Below are positions 18,101 through 26,452 of a stretch of 64,000 nt of DNA, one piece after another. The translations under genes were made by a program, and so were the position numbers. Location: the NCBI GenBank assembly GCA_000721375.1, contig JOGW01000011.1:1-64000 (forward strand), read 5' to 3'. Position 1 is the stretch's first letter. Each line of letters starts with the position of its first letter. The stretch comes from Streptomyces sp. NRRL B-3428 (GTDB lineage Bacteria; Actinomycetota; Actinomycetes; Streptomycetales; Streptomycetaceae). The notes beneath the pieces are model-generated. The model saw only the letters and a list, made by a program, of their open reading frames with translations. It was not told the DNA's origin and did not search any database.

Positions 18101-19996
18101 GACCAGATCGTCTTCGCGGCGGCCGGCGGACTCTCCACCCGGCCCACGAAGGCGGAGATCAGCTCTCCCAACGGCTCCACGATCGTCGACATCGACGAGA
18201 ACGGCGCCGCCCGCTTCGACACCATCACCACGGACCGTCTCGACATCACCATCACCGAGACGGCTCCGCTGACGGTTCACAACCCGCTCGCCGACGAGAA
18301 GCTCCAACTGCCCGTCGGACTGACCGAGGTCTACATCCCGGCCCTGGAGAAGGCGGCCACGCCGACGGATCCCGCGCAGTCGGGCCGGACCGAACAGCCC
18401 GATCTGGACCGCACCTTCAAGCTGGAGTGCGGGGACGGCCCGGACGTGACCATCGACGGCGCCCGGCAGGAGACCAGCGCCGCGGGCACCGTGCGGGATC
18501 TGGTCCAGCGCAGGCCCATCGAGGTCACGCTCTGCGGGTCGGCCGGCGTCAAGTTCGGCGACGGTGTGCACAAGGTCCAGGCGGGCGACGAGGGCGCCCT
18601 GGTGGTCACCGACATCACCCTCACGCGCGGCACCCCCGCCGCACCCGCCACCGGCCAGGGCGAACTGGCCGTCAACGACTGGGAGGGCGACCGCCGCGCG
18701 GTGACGGTGGACACGAAGGCGGCCTCGTATCTGACGATGTACGAGAACTTCAACGCCGGCTGGAAGGCCACCCTCGACGGCAAGGAACTCCAGCCCGTAC
18801 GGCTCGACGGCTGGCAGCAGGGGTTCCTGGTGCCGGCGGGCGCGGCAGGCACGATCACGATGGAGTTCGAGCCCGCGCAGTTCTACGAGATCGGGATCAT
18901 CGGGGGCGGTGTCCTCGTGCTGCTGCTCTTGGCGGCCCTGGTGATCTGGCGGCGTGACACCAATGAGCAGGGGCCGTCCGAGGTGCCGCCGGGCGCCGGA
19001 CCGATCCTCGGGACCGTGGTGCTGACGCTGGTGGCCGTGGTGATCGCCGGGCCGTTCGCCCTGCTCGTACCGGCGCTCGCGCTGCTCGCGTGGTGGCGGC
19101 ACGCGCTGCTCGTACCGCTCGCGTTCCTGGCGATGGCGGGCGCGGGCATCGCGGCGGCGGTCGGTTCGGGACAGGCGACGGTGGCGGACGAGGGCGCGTT
19201 CTCGCCCGCGGCCCAACTGCTCGCGCTGATCGCGTTGTTCGCGGCGCTGGTGAGTGTGGGTGACGGCGGGTTGCGGCGCAGGACGGCCGCATACGGTACG
19301 GGCGCGTCCCCGGATCCCGGTGGGTATGCGGCTCCGTACGGGGGTCCTGCGCCGGGCAGTACGCATCCGACGCTGCCGTTGGGCGCGGTGCCACCCGCTC
19401 CCGCGCCGTACTCGGCGAGTCCGACGCTGTCGGCTCGCGGGCCCGGGGCCACGTTGCCGGACGAGGAGCGGCCCACCTTCCGGCTGCCTCGGCGCAGGCG
19501 GACAGTGGAACCGGAGGCAGGGGCTGTCGGGGCCGGTGCCGTCGGGGCCGGTGCCGGCGCCGCGGCTGCGGAGTCCTCGGAATCGGCCGCCCCCACGGAG
19601 GCCGAGAAGGAGACCGCGTGGCCGTTGGATCTGGGGAAGCCGGCACAGCAGTCCGCCGAACCGGCCACCGAGGACCCCTCGGTCTTCGAGCCGCCGCCGG
19701 ACCGCGACTCCGGCCCACAGGCCGAATCCCCCGCCGAGTCCTCGGGGGCCGATCCGCTCTCGAAGGGCACACCCGCGTACGGGACGGGTCCTGACTTCGT
19801 CGTACGGCCGCTACCCGCGGGTGAGGCGCCGCCGCACGATGCCGCGCCACACGATCAGGCGCCCCTGGACGAGGCGCCTCGGGACGGGCAACCGACCGAT
19901 GCCGTACGGGATGACGCTCCCCCGGCGGACCCCGAGCCCTCCGACACCCCGCCTCCGACCGACCGCGGACCCCGCGACCGCCCGGAGGAGCGATGA
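15134..19996 (+). CDS. Very large membrane glycosyltransferase, AftD/DUF3367 family
   Basis: A 1,620-residue GT-C enzyme. After a Pro-rich N-terminus, a block of about 11 membrane helices (residues 35-430) carries the family signature TFDTKLGVNVDPWRFLKDL, then SDQYIGYAFPQLPFYGL. These match the mycobacterial alpha-1,3-arabinofuranosyltransferase AftD pattern, including an acidic residue in the first extracellular loop. A long extracytoplasmic region follows with at least two F5/8-type carbohydrate-binding modules (NAFDGDPLTAWAEGSAG near 750, LTDGDLTTAWIAGDS near 965). Further TM helices lie near 1255-1360, then a low-complexity Pro/Glu tail of about 220 residues. Lipid-linked sugars are the usual donors. 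Streptomyces is not known for mycobacterial arabinogalactan, so the sugar and acceptor are open. ATG overlaps the previous stop (ATGA). Confidence 0.88.
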   Translation: MTSTVQSPQLPPQAPAPHAPPAQGPPEGPRSRRWLLGFWAVVFVLFLAVQPGRMTFDTKLGVNVDPWRFLKDLGQLWHDRGGFGGISDQYIGYAFPQLPFYGLGQLLRIPVWLTERLWMSLIIAVAFWGALRLAERLGIGSSGSRLLGAIVYALWPMYTIVVGSTSAAALPGAVLPWVLLPLANDRVSARLAALRSAAIIPFMGGVNAASVLASLLPVGLYLLSRPGGPRKRSLILWWVPGVILATAWWIVPLLILGISGENFLPYVETGATTTATMSGTEVLRGAGNWVAYLNFGEPWLPSGWDVATSVLLIVCSAFAAALGLAGLARRDLPERRWLVLTVISVVLVTMAGYGGAFGAPFHETFQGWLDGWFVPFRNIYKFQSGLGLALVLGLMHLVGIAAVARGARPVRGRRLAPVIAAVLVLPGLLWPYLNGHILQPGSFSKLPAYWKSTADWLETNSPDSRALVVPATAHGIYTWGSPIDQPLDVLADSRWAQRDYVPFGQPGNRRAMDAVEQALMTGGEVPGLQDYLSRAGLYYVVVRNDLDPDQVGYVPTATVKRTLEESGYERWQGFGPQVTGGRIAEDTPIQVEGLYPRTRAVEIYKPSDETQRPGQAGLKPAANTAVVSGGPESLLPLSADPSLRDRPTVLAGDNHPGIGEPQLQLAGDGLRRADTRFGLVNNNTSYTYTKDERNHSGSLQEPGREPREILPADGIEHQTTAVLQGAKEVTASSSGNWFFHLPQFDPVNAFDGDPLTAWAEGSAGEPEGEWLRVAFEGRQYIPARIEVTPLAQNGVRAAPTRVLVETDSGSKESTLQPDGKPQEINAPEGAATWMKITILGVQEARPGLSGAGFAEVSVPGVKVNRMLQLPEDVGDTQAAATTYSLHRSSDPGGLAPLSAETGLNRQFTAQAGEYTFKANAVAVPGEEYDKLLYKIAPQQEHQAIATADSTAQLGRGLSPRNLTDGDLTTAWIAGDSAVIHLKWPQAADVDQIVFAAAGGLSTRPTKAEISSPNGSTIVDIDENGAARFDTITTDRLDITITETAPLTVHNPLADEKLQLPVGLTEVYIPALEKAATPTDPAQSGRTEQPDLDRTFKLECGDGPDVTIDGARQETSAAGTVRDLVQRRPIEVTLCGSAGVKFGDGVHKVQAGDEGALVVTDITLTRGTPAAPATGQGELAVNDWEGDRRAVTVDTKAASYLTMYENFNAGWKATLDGKELQPVRLDGWQQGFLVPAGAAGTITMEFEPAQFYEIGIIGGGVLVLLLLAALVIWRRDTNEQGPSEVPPGAGPILGTVVLTLVAVVIAGPFALLVPALALLAWWRHALLVPLAFLAMAGAGIAAAVGSGQATVADEGAFSPAAQLLALIALFAALVSVGDGGLRRRTAAYGTGASPDPGGYAAPYGGPAPGSTHPTLPLGAVPPAPAPYSASPTLSARGPGATLPDEERPTFRLPRRRRTVEPEAGAVGAGAVGAGAGAAAAESSESAAPTEAEKETAWPLDLGKPAQQSAEPATEDPSVFEPPPDRDSGPQAESPAESSGADPLSKGTPAYGTGPDFVVRPLPAGEAPPHDAAPHDQAPLDEAPRDGQPTDAVRDDAPPADPEPSDTPPPTDRGPRDRPEER

Positions 19997-21297
19997 CGGC
20001 CGTGCAGCAGCCCGCCTCGCGGCCGGCGCCCTCGCCGCGCCGGGTGCCGTTCCCGGTGGTCGACGAGGTCGCACGGCACTGTCTGCAGGAGGAGGAGCCC
20101 GAGACCGTACACATCGAGGTACATCTGCCGGGCCACCCCGACCGGCAGCGGCTGCAGGAGGCGTTCGGTGAGGCGCTGCGCCGGCATCCGCGGATCCTGA
20201 TGCGGGAGGCGGTGGGCCGCTGGTACCGGCGGCGTTACGAGTGGGAGCTGACGGACGGGCCCGATGTGCCCGTGGTGAGCTTTCCGCCGCCGGGGCCCGA
20301 TGCGCTGAAGCACGCACGCGTACGGGCGTTGGCCGAGGCGCCGCCGCTGTCCATGTCTCCGCCGATCCGGCTCGAAGTGGTGGCGGATCCCGAAGTGGCG
20401 GGAGGGAGCGTGCTGTTCCTGACCATCAACCACACCGCCCTCGACGGTCCGGCCTGTCTGCGGGTGCTCGCCACGGCGGCCGAGCTGTACGGCGGCCGTG
20501 ACAACTCGCCCGCCGCGCCTCCCGTACGGGCGGAGAGCGACGCCGCCGCACCGCTCGACATGCCGAGCAGTTGGGCCCCGCCCGCCCATGTCGCGGCCGG
20601 CACTCCCGAGCCCTCGCCCGGCAACGGCATGCTGATCGTCGAACTCCCCGTGCCGCGCCGCGACAAGGGCGCCCCGTACACGGTCAACGACCAGCTGATG
20701 GTGGCCACGGCGCTGATGATCGCGCACTGGAACCGTGAGCACGGCAAGGCGCCGCGGCCGATGCGGATCACGATGCCGGTGGACGACCGTACGCGAGGTG
20801 CCGAGATGCCGATCGGCAACGGCACACGGCTGGTCGAAGTGCCTTTCGCCGCGGCCGAGTTGGACGCGGACCGGATGGACGAGCTGCTGCGGCTCACCTC
20901 GGAGCGGACCCGCGCCCTGAAGTCGGTGGACCGGCCCCAACTCGGTCACGGCGCGTCGCTGCTGACCGCCCCGGTCGTTCCCGTGGCCTGGCGGGCGGCG
21001 GTCACCCGGGGGCTGCGCAAGGCGGTCGGCCCCTGGACCTCGACCACCCTGCTCAGCAACATCGGCCGTATCCCCTACCCGCTCGACTTCGGCGACGCGG
21101 GCCGTGCGCACGCGGTGTGGTTCTCGGCGCCGGCCCGAGTGCCGCGCGGCCTCACGGTCACCACCGCCTCCACCGCGGGCCGGCTCCATCTGGCGCTGCG
21201 CTGGTCGAAGTCGCTGCTCAGCGCGGGTGACGGGGTGCATCTGCGCGATCTGTTCGAGCACTATCTGCACGCGACGGAACCGGGACACCGCTCATGA
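19993..21297 (+). CDS. Condensation/PapA-fold acyltransferase
   Basis: A 434-residue protein of the CoA-dependent acyltransferase / NRPS-condensation fold. The catalytic loop reads FLTINHTALDGPACLRVL near residue 145-160: the HHxxxDG motif with the first His replaced by Asn but the catalytic second His and the Asp kept. The latch-side motif shows as MRITMPVDDRTRG and LLSNIGRIPYP. Stand-alone members (for example PapA enzymes) acylate sugars or lipids. Here it overlaps the AftD-like gene by 4 bases and probably acylates the same surface glycan or glycolipid. Confidence 0.83.
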   Translation: MTAVQQPASRPAPSPRRVPFPVVDEVARHCLQEEEPETVHIEVHLPGHPDRQRLQEAFGEALRRHPRILMREAVGRWYRRRYEWELTDGPDVPVVSFPPPGPDALKHARVRALAEAPPLSMSPPIRLEVVADPEVAGGSVLFLTINHTALDGPACLRVLATAAELYGGRDNSPAAPPVRAESDAAAPLDMPSSWAPPAHVAAGTPEPSPGNGMLIVELPVPRRDKGAPYTVNDQLMVATALMIAHWNREHGKAPRPMRITMPVDDRTRGAEMPIGNGTRLVEVPFAAAELDADRMDELLRLTSERTRALKSVDRPQLGHGASLLTAPVVPVAWRAAVTRGLRKAVGPWTSTTLLSNIGRIPYPLDFGDAGRAHAVWFSAPARVPRGLTVTTASTAGRLHLALRWSKSLLSAGDGVHLRDLFEHYLHATEPGHRS

Positions 21298-22052
21298 CCA
21301 CCACCGAGAGCCGGCCACGCCAGGACCGCCCCGGCCTGCGGGACTTCTACGAGAACCCCGCCGTCCCGGTCGCGTCGGGCGACGCCCGCAGCCTGCGCCA
21401 GGCCCGGATGCTGGCCGCCGCCCTGGGCCCGGCCCGCAGCGCCCCCGCCACGGTGCTCGACATCGGCTGCGGCGACGGCTCGGCCGCGCTCACGGCGGCG
21501 CCCCTGCTCTCCGGCCACCGGGTGATCGGCGTCGACTGGTCACAGGACGCCCTGCGCCGCGCGCGTACGCAGATGTCCGATGTCGTACGCGGCGAACTCA
21601 CCGACGGCGGCCTGCCGTTGGCGGACGGCTGCGCGGACGCGGTGCTCTTCAGCGAGGTCATCGAGCATCTCGTGGACCCGGACGCGGCCCTCGACGAACT
21701 CCGCCGTGTGCTGCGCCCCGGCGGCCATCTGATGCTCTCCACCCCCAACCTGGCCGCCTGGTACAACCGCGCCCTGCTCCTGGCCGGTGTCCAGCCGGTG
21801 TTCTCGGAGGTCAGCCTGCGCGGCATCCACGGCCGACCGGGTTCGGAGGTGGTCGGTCATCTGCGGCTCTACACGGCGCGTGCGCTACGGGAGTTCCTGA
21901 CCGCGTCCGGCTTCGAGGTCGTACGGATCGCGGGCGCGCCCTTCCACGGCGTACCGCGTCCGGCGCGGGGCCTGGACCGCCTGGCCTGCCGTGCGCCTTC
22001 ACTGTCCTCGATCCTGCTGGCCCATGCGCGTAAGCCCGGACCCGGGAGCTAG
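21294..22052 (+). CDS. Class I SAM-dependent methyltransferase
   Basis: A 252-residue methyltransferase: TVLDIGCGDGSAALTAAPLL (motif I), VIGVDWSQDALRRAR, GLPLADGCADAVLFSEVIEHL (motif II) and RRVLRPGGHLMLSTPN (motif III). The LSTPNLAAWYNR segment is common in methyltransferases next to glycosyltransferase genes. ATG overlaps the acyltransferase stop by 4 bases, so it belongs to the operon. Second of three methyltransferases here; substrate unknown. Confidence 0.92.
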   Translation: MTTTESRPRQDRPGLRDFYENPAVPVASGDARSLRQARMLAAALGPARSAPATVLDIGCGDGSAALTAAPLLSGHRVIGVDWSQDALRRARTQMSDVVRGELTDGGLPLADGCADAVLFSEVIEHLVDPDAALDELRRVLRPGGHLMLSTPNLAAWYNRALLLAGVQPVFSEVSLRGIHGRPGSEVVGHLRLYTARALREFLTASGFEVVRIAGAPFHGVPRPARGLDRLACRAPSLSSILLAHARKPGPGS

Positions 22053-22054
22053 CC

Positions 22055-23176
22055 ATGTGGTGGGGGGTGGCGGCGGCACTGCTGGCGAACGCGCTCTACA
22101 GCGTGGGCTTCGTGCTGGAGAAACGCGCGCTCACCGCGATGCCGTCCCTGTCCGTCCAGCAGCCGTTCCGGCTCCTCGCCCACGTGCTGCGCAGCCCGCT
22201 GTGGATGGGCGGGGCGATCGCGCTCGCGGCCGGTTTCGGCGCGCAGCTGCTCGTCTACCGCACGCTGCCGATCGCCGCGGCGCAGGGGATCTTCGTCTCG
22301 GGGCTCGTGCTGCTCGTGGTGCTCTCGGCCCGGCTGCTCGGGGAGCGGACGACTGGGCGTGAACGGTTCGCGATCGCGGCGATCCTGCTCGCGCTGGTGA
22401 TGGTGGTGCTCTCGCTCAAGGAGGGCGCGGACCGTGTGAGCGTGCACGCCCCGACCACGACCGTGCTGCTCGTGTGCGTGCCCTCGCTCTCGGCCGGGCT
22501 TTGGCTGTACGCGGCGGCCGAGGGGCGCGCCCGCAATGCGCACCGGCTGCCGACGAGCGGCGTGGAGTACGGGGTGGCGGTGGGCCTTCTGTACGGGGTG
22601 AGCTCGCTCGCCATCAAGGGCGTGTCGAGCCATCTTCTGGTCGATGACGGGCAGCGCTTCCTGGACCGCTTCCTCGATCTGCTGATCTCCCCGTATCCGT
22701 ATCTCCTGTGCTGTACGGGCGTGTTCGGGCTGATCATGTCGGCGGCGGCGCTGCAGCGTTCACGCGCCTCGCTGATCGTTCCGGTGTGCACGACGGTGAC
22801 CTCTCTGTTCACGGCGGTCCTCGGCACGCTCGCGTTCGGTGAGCCGCTGCCGCACGATCCGGTGCGGCTCGGGCTGCGGATCGGGGGGACGGTGGTGGCG
22901 GTGGTGGTGCTGGTGGCGTTGCCTCGGCATGATGCGCCGGCTTCCGCGGACGAGGGGGAGGAAGAGCAGGAGGAAGAGGCAGAGGGAACGTCGGCAGGCG
23001 AGGACGGGGCTTCCCGTACGGAACTGCCACCGAAACCCACGCGCCCCACCCGGCGCCCACCACCTCCCATCGCCCCCTCCGGCCGCACCATCGGGACCCA
23101 TCTGCCCCGCCGTATCCCGCCTCCGACACAACCGCCCCGTCCGTCCTTCGACAAGCCGCGCAATCCCAGGAGTTGA
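22055..23176 (+). CDS. DMT/EamA-like multispan membrane transporter
   Basis: A 373-residue integral membrane protein with about nine or ten helices (MWWGVAAALLANALYSVGF, GFGAQLLVYRTLPIAAAQGI, VSGLVLLVVLSARLLGERTT and so on) in two EamA-like halves. It is followed by a cytoplasmic tail of about 75 residues rich in Glu, then Pro/Arg. EamA-type proteins move metabolites or flip lipid-linked intermediates. In this operon a role in exporting or flipping a lipid-linked sugar is plausible but unproven. The start lies 2 bases after the previous stop. Confidence 0.85.
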   Translation: MWWGVAAALLANALYSVGFVLEKRALTAMPSLSVQQPFRLLAHVLRSPLWMGGAIALAAGFGAQLLVYRTLPIAAAQGIFVSGLVLLVVLSARLLGERTTGRERFAIAAILLALVMVVLSLKEGADRVSVHAPTTTVLLVCVPSLSAGLWLYAAAEGRARNAHRLPTSGVEYGVAVGLLYGVSSLAIKGVSSHLLVDDGQRFLDRFLDLLISPYPYLLCCTGVFGLIMSAAALQRSRASLIVPVCTTVTSLFTAVLGTLAFGEPLPHDPVRLGLRIGGTVVAVVVLVALPRHDAPASADEGEEEQEEEAEGTSAGEDGASRTELPPKPTRPTRRPPPPIAPSGRTIGTHLPRRIPPPTQPPRPSFDKPRNPRS

Positions 23177-23183
23177 CCACTCG

Positions 23184-23432
23184 ATGACACCCGAAGACCC
23201 CCTCCTCAAGATCCTCGCCTGCCCCCTCGACAAGGGCCCCCTGCATCTCCTCACCCCCGAGGACGCCCTCTACAACCCCCGTCTGCGCCTGCGCTATCCC
23301 GTCCTCGACGGCATCCCCCAGCTCCTGCCGTCCTCCGGCGAGCAGGTGGCGGACGACGAGCACGAGCGGCTGCTCAAGCGGATCGAGGCCGCGCGGGAAG
23401 AGTCCGCAGAGCCGCAGACGGAGGCCACATGA
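23184..23432 (+). CDS. Trm112/UPF0434-like small protein
   Basis: An 82-residue protein with the family N-terminus LLKILACPLDKGPLHLL and LRYPVLDGIPQLLPSSGEQV. Only one Cys of the usual zinc-binding set is seen, as in many actinobacterial UPF0434 proteins. AGGAG precedes the ATG at 23184. Trm112 proteins activate partner methyltransferases; here it lies directly before, and overlaps by 4 bases, an FkbM methyltransferase, so a partnership is a fair guess. Confidence 0.85.
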   Translation: MTPEDPLLKILACPLDKGPLHLLTPEDALYNPRLRLRYPVLDGIPQLLPSSGEQVADDEHERLLKRIEAAREESAEPQTEAT

Positions 23433-24232
23433 CCCTCGCCGCCAGGGTCGGCCCGCTGCTCCCCGAGCACGTGGTGGGCCGTATCGCTCAGCTCGTGTAC
23501 CCGCGCTTCGAGCCCGAACTGGCCCATCTCGACGACTACTTCCCCCGCCGCTGCCATACGGCCGTGGACATCGGCGGCTGGTACGGGCCGTGGTCGCGCC
23601 GCTTCGCGGCACGCTCCCGCTCGGTCGTGACCATCGAGCCCGTCCCGCATCTCGCCCGCACCCTGGAGCGGATCACCCCGCCCAACGTCCGCGTCGTCCA
23701 GGCGGCAGCGGGCGACCACCCGGGTACGGCACGCCTGTGGTTCCCGGCGGGCGACACCGGGGCGCGCGGCCTCTCCTCCCTCGTACGCCGCGACATCCAC
23801 ACGCACGGGGTGGACGTACGGCAGGTGACCGTCGACGAACTCGGCCTCCGCGACGTCGACTTCATCAAGATCGACGTGGACGGGAACGAGAAGGCCGTCC
23901 TGGAAGGCGCGTTGCGCACCCTGGACCGCGACCTCCCCGCCCTCCTCATCGAACTGGAGGCGCGGATCCAGCCCACGGCTCCCATCGTCGACCTGCTCAC
24001 CGCGCACGGCTACCGGGGCTGGGTCCTGCCCTCCTCGACATGGCTGCCGCTCGACGACTTCGACCTGGCCACGCACCAGCACGACACGGCGCATGTCGCG
24101 AGCCTCGGCCTGCTCCGCCGGATCCTGCCGTTCTCCGGCCCGCGCTATGTGAACTCGGTCCTGTTCCTGCCCCACGGCCGCCGCCCCAGCCCGGCACGCC
24201 TGCCGGCGGCCTCGTTGCGTACGCATCGATGA
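23429..24232 (+). CDS. FkbM-family methyltransferase
   Basis: A 267-residue methyltransferase: HTAVDIGGWYGPWSRRFA (motif I), VVTIEPVPHLARTLERI, and the FkbM hallmark DVDFIKIDVDGNEKAVLEGA. FkbM enzymes O-methylate sugars or hydroxyl groups on surface glycans and natural products. Last gene of the operon, overlapping the Trm112-like gene by 4 bases (ATGA). No terminator hairpin is obvious in the 100 bases after it. Confidence 0.92.
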   Translation: MTLAARVGPLLPEHVVGRIAQLVYPRFEPELAHLDDYFPRRCHTAVDIGGWYGPWSRRFAARSRSVVTIEPVPHLARTLERITPPNVRVVQAAAGDHPGTARLWFPAGDTGARGLSSLVRRDIHTHGVDVRQVTVDELGLRDVDFIKIDVDGNEKAVLEGALRTLDRDLPALLIELEARIQPTAPIVDLLTAHGYRGWVLPSSTWLPLDDFDLATHQHDTAHVASLGLLRRILPFSGPRYVNSVLFLPHGRRPSPARLPAASLRTHR

Positions 24233-24343
24233 GTGGCCTGGTTCGGCACCCACCGATGAGTTTCCGGCTCCGCACCGGTCACCCCTGAGTGCACCGGAGA
24301 ATTCCGCGTGCCCGCCGCAGCCCGGACGGAAGGGACGAGGACC

Positions 24344-25039
24344 ATGACCGACAGCAGCAAAGCACTACCCCCCGTGGTCGACGCCAAGGAGTGGCAGCGG
24401 GAGCTGGACGCCCTGCGCGTGCGGGAGAAGGCCGCCACGCGCGAACTCGACGCCATCGCGGCGCAGCGGCGCCGGCTCCCGATGGTGGAACTGCCTGACT
24501 ACACCCTGCAGTCCGCCGAAGGCCCCGTCCGCCTCGTCGACCTCTTCGAGGGCAGGTCCCAGCTGATCACGTACAACCACATGTGGTTCCCGGGCAAGCA
24601 GTGGCAGTGCCCGGGCTGTACCGGATTCACCTCGCAGTTCACCCGCCTCGACTTCCTCGACCGGTACGACGCCCGCTTCGTGATCGTCACCCAGGGCCCG
24701 ATCGACGAAGCGCTCGCCTACAAGGAGCGCGTCGGCAACCAGATGCCCTGGTACTCCACGGCAGACAGCCCGTTCGGCGCGGATGTCGGCGCCCCTCCTG
24801 GCGGCGGCTTCGCGGTAAACGTCTTCCTCCGCAACGGCGACACGGCCTACCGCACCTGGCACACCGACGGCCGCGGCTGCGAACAACTCAGCCACAGCTT
24901 CGCCCTGATCGACGCCCTGCCGTACGGCCGCCAGGAGGAGTGGCAGGACTCACCGGAGGGCTGGCCGAAGTCGCCTACGTACAGCAGGTGGATGGAGTCT
25001 CAGGCGTACGCGGAGTTGTATGGGGCCGCGGGGGCCTGA
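24344..25039 (+). CDS. DUF899 thioredoxin-fold protein
   Basis: A 231-residue DUF899 protein. Family features are WQRELDALRVREKAATRELD, RRRLPMVELPDYTLQSAEGP, LITYNHMWFPGKQWQCPGCT and FGADVGAPPGGGFAVNVFLR. The fold is thioredoxin-like, with the CPGC pair in the active-site position. The family is often annotated as a predicted dithiol-disulfide oxidoreductase, but its reaction is unproven. ATG 24344 (after GAGGACC) is preferred to an upstream in-frame start at 24308. Confidence 0.88.
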   Translation: MTDSSKALPPVVDAKEWQRELDALRVREKAATRELDAIAAQRRRLPMVELPDYTLQSAEGPVRLVDLFEGRSQLITYNHMWFPGKQWQCPGCTGFTSQFTRLDFLDRYDARFVIVTQGPIDEALAYKERVGNQMPWYSTADSPFGADVGAPPGGGFAVNVFLRNGDTAYRTWHTDGRGCEQLSHSFALIDALPYGRQEEWQDSPEGWPKSPTYSRWMESQAYAELYGAAGA

Positions 25040-25188
25040 GCGGGGGGGCGAGGGCGCTCGACGCGGCGGTCGAGCTGCTCCACGCGAAGGTGCCGGCGCT
25101 CGCTCTGCGCATCCTGGAGCGCATCCCATCCGTTGCACTGGTGCACCAGGTCGTAGGTGCGCGGGATGTGGAACGGAAGCGAGCGCAT
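25000..25188 (-). CDS. Possible small hypothetical protein (62 aa)
   Basis: A minus-strand frame reads MRSLPFHIPRTYDLVHQCNG, then a charged helix DALQDAQSERRHLRVEQLDR and a Pro/Ala tail. Third-position GC is higher in this frame than in the plus-strand frame over the 120-base gap between DUF899 and the membrane protein, supporting real coding. It overlaps the end of DUF899 and its ATG overlaps the start region of the divergent gene. The ribosome-binding site is weak. Confidence 0.4.
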   Translation of the reverse strand: MRSLPFHIPRTYDLVHQCNGWDALQDAQSERRHLRVEQLDRRVERPRPPAQAPAAPYNSAYA

Positions 25189-26440
25189 GATGCCGGGACT
25201 CCAGACGAAGACGAACCCGGCCCCGGCGTCTGAAAGACCCGCCGTCTCGCGTCGGCATCACAGCCGGCAGGAGACGGCGAGCAGCACGGTCCGGAACGCG
25301 CTGGTTCTCGCCTGGCCTGCCCTGGCGGTCTACGCGATGGTCCGGTGCATGGGCCTGCTCGTCGTTGCCATGCGAGCAGGCGAGGACGGCCCCGACTGGG
25401 GCACCCTCCTCGCCGGCCGGTTCGACAGTGTGTACTACGTGTACATCGCCGAGTACGGCTACGCGGCGCCCATGGAAGGTATGTGCCAGGTCCAGGGCGA
25501 ACTGTGCAAGTACGCCTTCTTCCCGTTCTACCCAAGCCTGATTCGCGGCGGCTCCGCAGCGCTCCCCCTGCCCACCGGCATGGTCGCCCTGGGCATCGCC
25601 GTCGGCGCCTCGCTGCTCGCCGCCTGGGGCATCTTCGCCGTCGTGCACCGGCTGTACGACCGGCGTACGGCTGTCATCACGGTCCTGCTCTGGGGCATCG
25701 TGCCGCACGCCATGGTCCAGTCCATGGCCTATACCGAGCCTGTCTTCACCGCCCTCGCGGCCTGGTCCCTGTACGCCGTACTGACTCTGCGCTGGGTTAC
25801 CGCCGCGGTGCTCGCCATACTGGCCGGCCTGACCCGGCCTTCCGGCGCCGCAGTGGTCGCCGCGGTGGCCATCTGCGCCGCGTGGACGCTCTTCAAGGCG
25901 CTCCGGGAACCGGAGCGGGCGACCCGCGTCCCCCGGACTCCTGTGCGCGCGCTCATCGGGGCCATCCTCATCGCGCCGCTCGGCTGGTTCGCCTGGTTCA
26001 CCTGGGTCGGCCACCGTGCCGGACGCTGGGACGGCTACTTCCAGGTGCAGGAGAAGTGGGGATCCACCTTTGACGGCGGCAGTTTCACGCTGCACCGGAT
26101 CGCCGAGATCTTCACCAAGGTCCCCGTCACACTCGACTCCGTCGTCGCCTCGGCCACGGTGATCTCGGCACTCGTGCTCTTCGTGATCGCAGTGCAGGAG
26201 CGACAGCACATGGCACTGCTCATCTACGCCGCCTTCCTCCTGCTCGTCGCGGTCGGCGGGGCTGGCTACTTCCAGTCGAAGGCACGGTTTCTGCTCCCGG
26301 CGTTTCCGCTGCTCATCCCGGTGGCCCGGGCATTGGCGCAGACACGGCCGAAGATCGCGTACACCGTCCTGGGAGCCGCCGTCCTCGTCTCCAGCGCCTA
26401 CGGCAGCTACCTCATGCTCGTCTGGCAGTTCTCGCCCTGA
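25187..26440 (+). CDS. Multispan membrane protein, likely PIG-V-like mannosyltransferase (GT-C)
   Basis: A 417-residue protein with about ten TM helices. After a polar N-terminus the first helix is followed by LLAGRFDSVYYVYIAEYGYA, with an Asp in the first extracellular loop, and by CKYAFFPFYPSLIRG. This matches PIG-V / actinobacterial mannosyltransferase-like GT-C enzymes (pattern WD-x-x-W-Y-x-x-I-A-x-x-G-Y ... AFFPLYP). The conserved Trp before the Asp is Phe here. Later parts include MAYTEPVFTALAAWSLYA and LAGLTRPSGAAVV, also family-like. It probably uses a polyprenyl-phosphate sugar. The start is uncertain: GTG 25157, ATG 25166, 25187 and 25190 are all in frame. Confidence 0.8.
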   Translation: MMPGLQTKTNPAPASERPAVSRRHHSRQETASSTVRNALVLAWPALAVYAMVRCMGLLVVAMRAGEDGPDWGTLLAGRFDSVYYVYIAEYGYAAPMEGMCQVQGELCKYAFFPFYPSLIRGGSAALPLPTGMVALGIAVGASLLAAWGIFAVVHRLYDRRTAVITVLLWGIVPHAMVQSMAYTEPVFTALAAWSLYAVLTLRWVTAAVLAILAGLTRPSGAAVVAAVAICAAWTLFKALREPERATRVPRTPVRALIGAILIAPLGWFAWFTWVGHRAGRWDGYFQVQEKWGSTFDGGSFTLHRIAEIFTKVPVTLDSVVASATVISALVLFVIAVQERQHMALLIYAAFLLLVAVGGAGYFQSKARFLLPAFPLLIPVARALAQTRPKIAYTVLGAAVLVSSAYGSYLMLVWQFSP

Positions 26441-26452
26441 TCGCGCGAAGGC

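Noticed and set aside
17330..19366. Long minus-strand open frame (about 680 codons) opposite the AftD-like gene
   Set aside because: Antisense shadow from high GC: Arg/Gly/His-rich, no domain, and the plus frame has a full-length recognisable protein.
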